From an uncultured Eubacteriales bacterium (GTDB taxonomy: Bacteria > Bacillota > Clostridia > Christensenellales > CAG-314): 15,281 nt of DNA. Below the pieces are notes generated by a model. That model was not told where the DNA came from and made no database searches. It saw nothing but the letters and a program-made list of their open reading frames with translations. This document shows positions 14,194-15,281 of this stretch, one piece after another (the first letter of the stretch is position 1; every line of letters begins with the position of its first letter). The position numbers and the translations under genes are program-made. The stretch lies in contig CARAIG010000002.1 in NCBI GenBank assembly GCA_948938605.1, positions 1-15,281 on the forward strand. Direction: 5' to 3'.

Positions 14194-15281
14194 TTATACT
14201 TTGTATAATAGTTTTTCTGCGACAGTCTTTTGATGTTCGATTGAGAAGTGCGTATACACGCTTGCCGTTATATTTCCTAGCGAATGTCCTGTCCATAGCG
14301 AGACCATTTCATTATCAATTTCACACTCTCTTGCCCGAGTAGTAAACGTATGGCGTAAATCTTTTAATTGATGATTAGGACAAAATTTTGTAAATGTTAC
14401 GGATAACTTTTTGACATCGACGCGATAGCCTTTTCCTGCAACGTGTTCTTTGTATAAGGGGAACATCGGTACAGTTCTATAATAGTTCTTTTGATAGTTT
14501 TTCAATTTGCCGTTTTTAATGGTAAGTGTATCGTCTGCGTTTTCTACTATTTCGTTAACTTCACAGGCTCTTACTCCGCAATATAACATACGCAAAAACG
14601 AGTATTCATAATAGTTTCCTTTAATCGCTTGAACAAAGGCTTTTTCTTCTTCTCTTGTTAATGCTTTCCCCGTTGTCCGTTCGTGCTTAATTACAAATAC
14701 GGATTTCATTGGATTGATGCTAATAATTCCGTTATTGACCGCATATTCCAAAATACTTGTCATTAAAGATTTAACATCCTCGCATACTCTTGGCTTTTCT
14801 TCGTGCAATCTATTAAAATGCGGTTGTAACATTTGAGGTGTTATAGATTGCAACTCATAATCTCCGTAAACGCTTCGTACATGATTTTTGTATGTATTGT
14901 ATAAACTTTTATATGAATTTTCTTTTAGCATCTTTCTTTTGACATTTTCCATATAGTTATCCGCAAAAGGTGCGAATAATACAATTGTTTTGGGCAGATT
15001 AACGCTTGCAGACAGTTCGGGCATTTTAACCGCTATTTTCTTTTTCTGGATATCCGCTTCAAATATGCGTAGCCACTCAAAGGCTCGCTTTTTTGCATCG
15101 TCAAAATTTCTACTTGAAAAACTAACGTCATAGCCGTATCGTCTATAACGCAGTTCGTAATACTTACCATTTTTGCGTCTAATTGTAAAGTCTCTTAATG
15201 ATGGCATTGCTTTCAACTCCTTGTTAGTAAAATGAGGTAGATAGTTTTTCTTTCCGTCGACAATTGTATTTGCTTTATTAG
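14194..15281 (-). CDS. Tyrosine recombinase/integrase, 5' end cut by the window edge
   Basis: The catalytic domain is complete. Numbering from the ATG complementary to 15205-15207, the residues are Arg213 (YCGVRACE), Lys282 and Arg285 (LKDLRHTF, where Lys takes the usual His place, a known variant), His308 (WTGHS) and the nucleophile Tyr318 (SVYTHF). An SAM-like N-terminal core-binding domain covers about 75-165, and an arm-binding segment (FTIRRKNGKYYELRYRR) comes first. An AAGGAG lies nine bases before that ATG, giving 337 residues. The frame, however, stays open to the window edge for 24 more codons, and NYLPHFTNKELKAMP reads like the N-terminus of relatives, so the true start may lie outside. 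It converges on tRNA-Ser, whose 3' end is the likely attachment site; the element would extend rightward. Confidence 0.88.
   Translation of the reverse strand, partial: NKANTIVDGKKNYLPHFTNKELKAMPSLRDFTIRRKNGKYYELRYRRYGYDVSFSSRNFDDAKKRAFEWLRIFEADIQKKKIAVKMPELSASVNLPKTIVLFAPFADNYMENVKRKMLKENSYKSLYNTYKNHVRSVYGDYELQSITPQMLQPHFNRLHEEKPRVCEDVKSLMTSILEYAVNNGIISINPMKSVFVIKHERTTGKALTREEEKAFVQAIKGNYYEYSFLRMLYCGVRACEVNEIVENADDTLTIKNGKLKNYQKNYYRTVPMFPLYKEHVAGKGYRVDVKKLSVTFTKFCPNHQLKDLRHTFTTRARECEIDNEMVSLWTGHSLGNITASVYTHFSIEHQKTVAEKLLYKV

Noticed and set aside
15205..15216. TTG start for the integrase
   Set aside because: The AAGGAG touches the TTG with no spacing. The ATG nine bases on has correct spacing, or the gene starts beyond the window.
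1..15281. CRISPR array, transposase or insertion sequence
   Set aside because: No regularly spaced direct repeats and no transposase or Cas-like protein were found on either strand.

Overview
The window looks like a chromosomal segment of a low-to-moderate GC Gram-positive bacterium of class Clostridia, probably an uncultured gut member. The support is strong AGGAGG-type ribosome binding sites, sigma-A promoters and hairpin-plus-T-tract terminators, a NifU-like/GGGtGRT gene pair typical of anaerobic Clostridia, and large Cys-rich surface proteins. The organism call is inference from gene content; no rRNA or marker gene is present.

Layout, left to right. (1) 1-1385: a structured leader, a signal-peptide protein with a C-terminal membrane anchor, and its terminator. 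(2) 1537-3359: a well-defined sigma-A promoter drives a two-gene operon for an IscU/NifU-type Fe-S scaffold and a GGGtGRT-family protein. (3) 3527-7032: an AT-richer block of regulators. An XRE regulator, an ECF-like sigma factor, a secreted C39/papain-like cysteine-peptidase homologue and a single-pass membrane protein form one operon ending in a terminator. It is followed by a second XRE regulator that is a close paralogue of the first and has a matching promoter: a 20-bp palindrome and a 13-bp palindrome over the -10 region, 57 bp apart in both copies. A small HTH protein preceded by a long leader hairpin closes the block. (4) 7051-8416: nested inverted repeats, then a minus-strand N-terminally anchored surface protein with MBG and YDG domains. 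(5) 8417-13738: a divergent intergenic region with a nine-G tract and a terminator-like hairpin, then a 1610-residue lipoprotein built of many HxxxCxxC-type modules, a beta-helix domain, an OB-like domain and beta-sandwich domains. (6) 13900-15281: a sigma-A promoter, tRNA-Ser(GGA) with encoded CCA, its terminator, and a convergent tyrosine recombinase whose frame stays open to the window edge. This is the likely border of an element integrated at the tRNA gene.

How the parts may work together: three surface proteins with different anchoring modes (C-terminal TM, N-terminal TM, lipid) flank the regulatory block. The best candidate for an undescribed system is the XRE/ECF/secreted peptidase/membrane protein operon with its duplicated regulator-promoter cassette. 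It has the parts of an envelope signalling circuit (cytoplasmic regulators, an extracytoplasmic enzyme, a membrane protein with a cytoplasmic tail), but the wiring is inferred, not shown.
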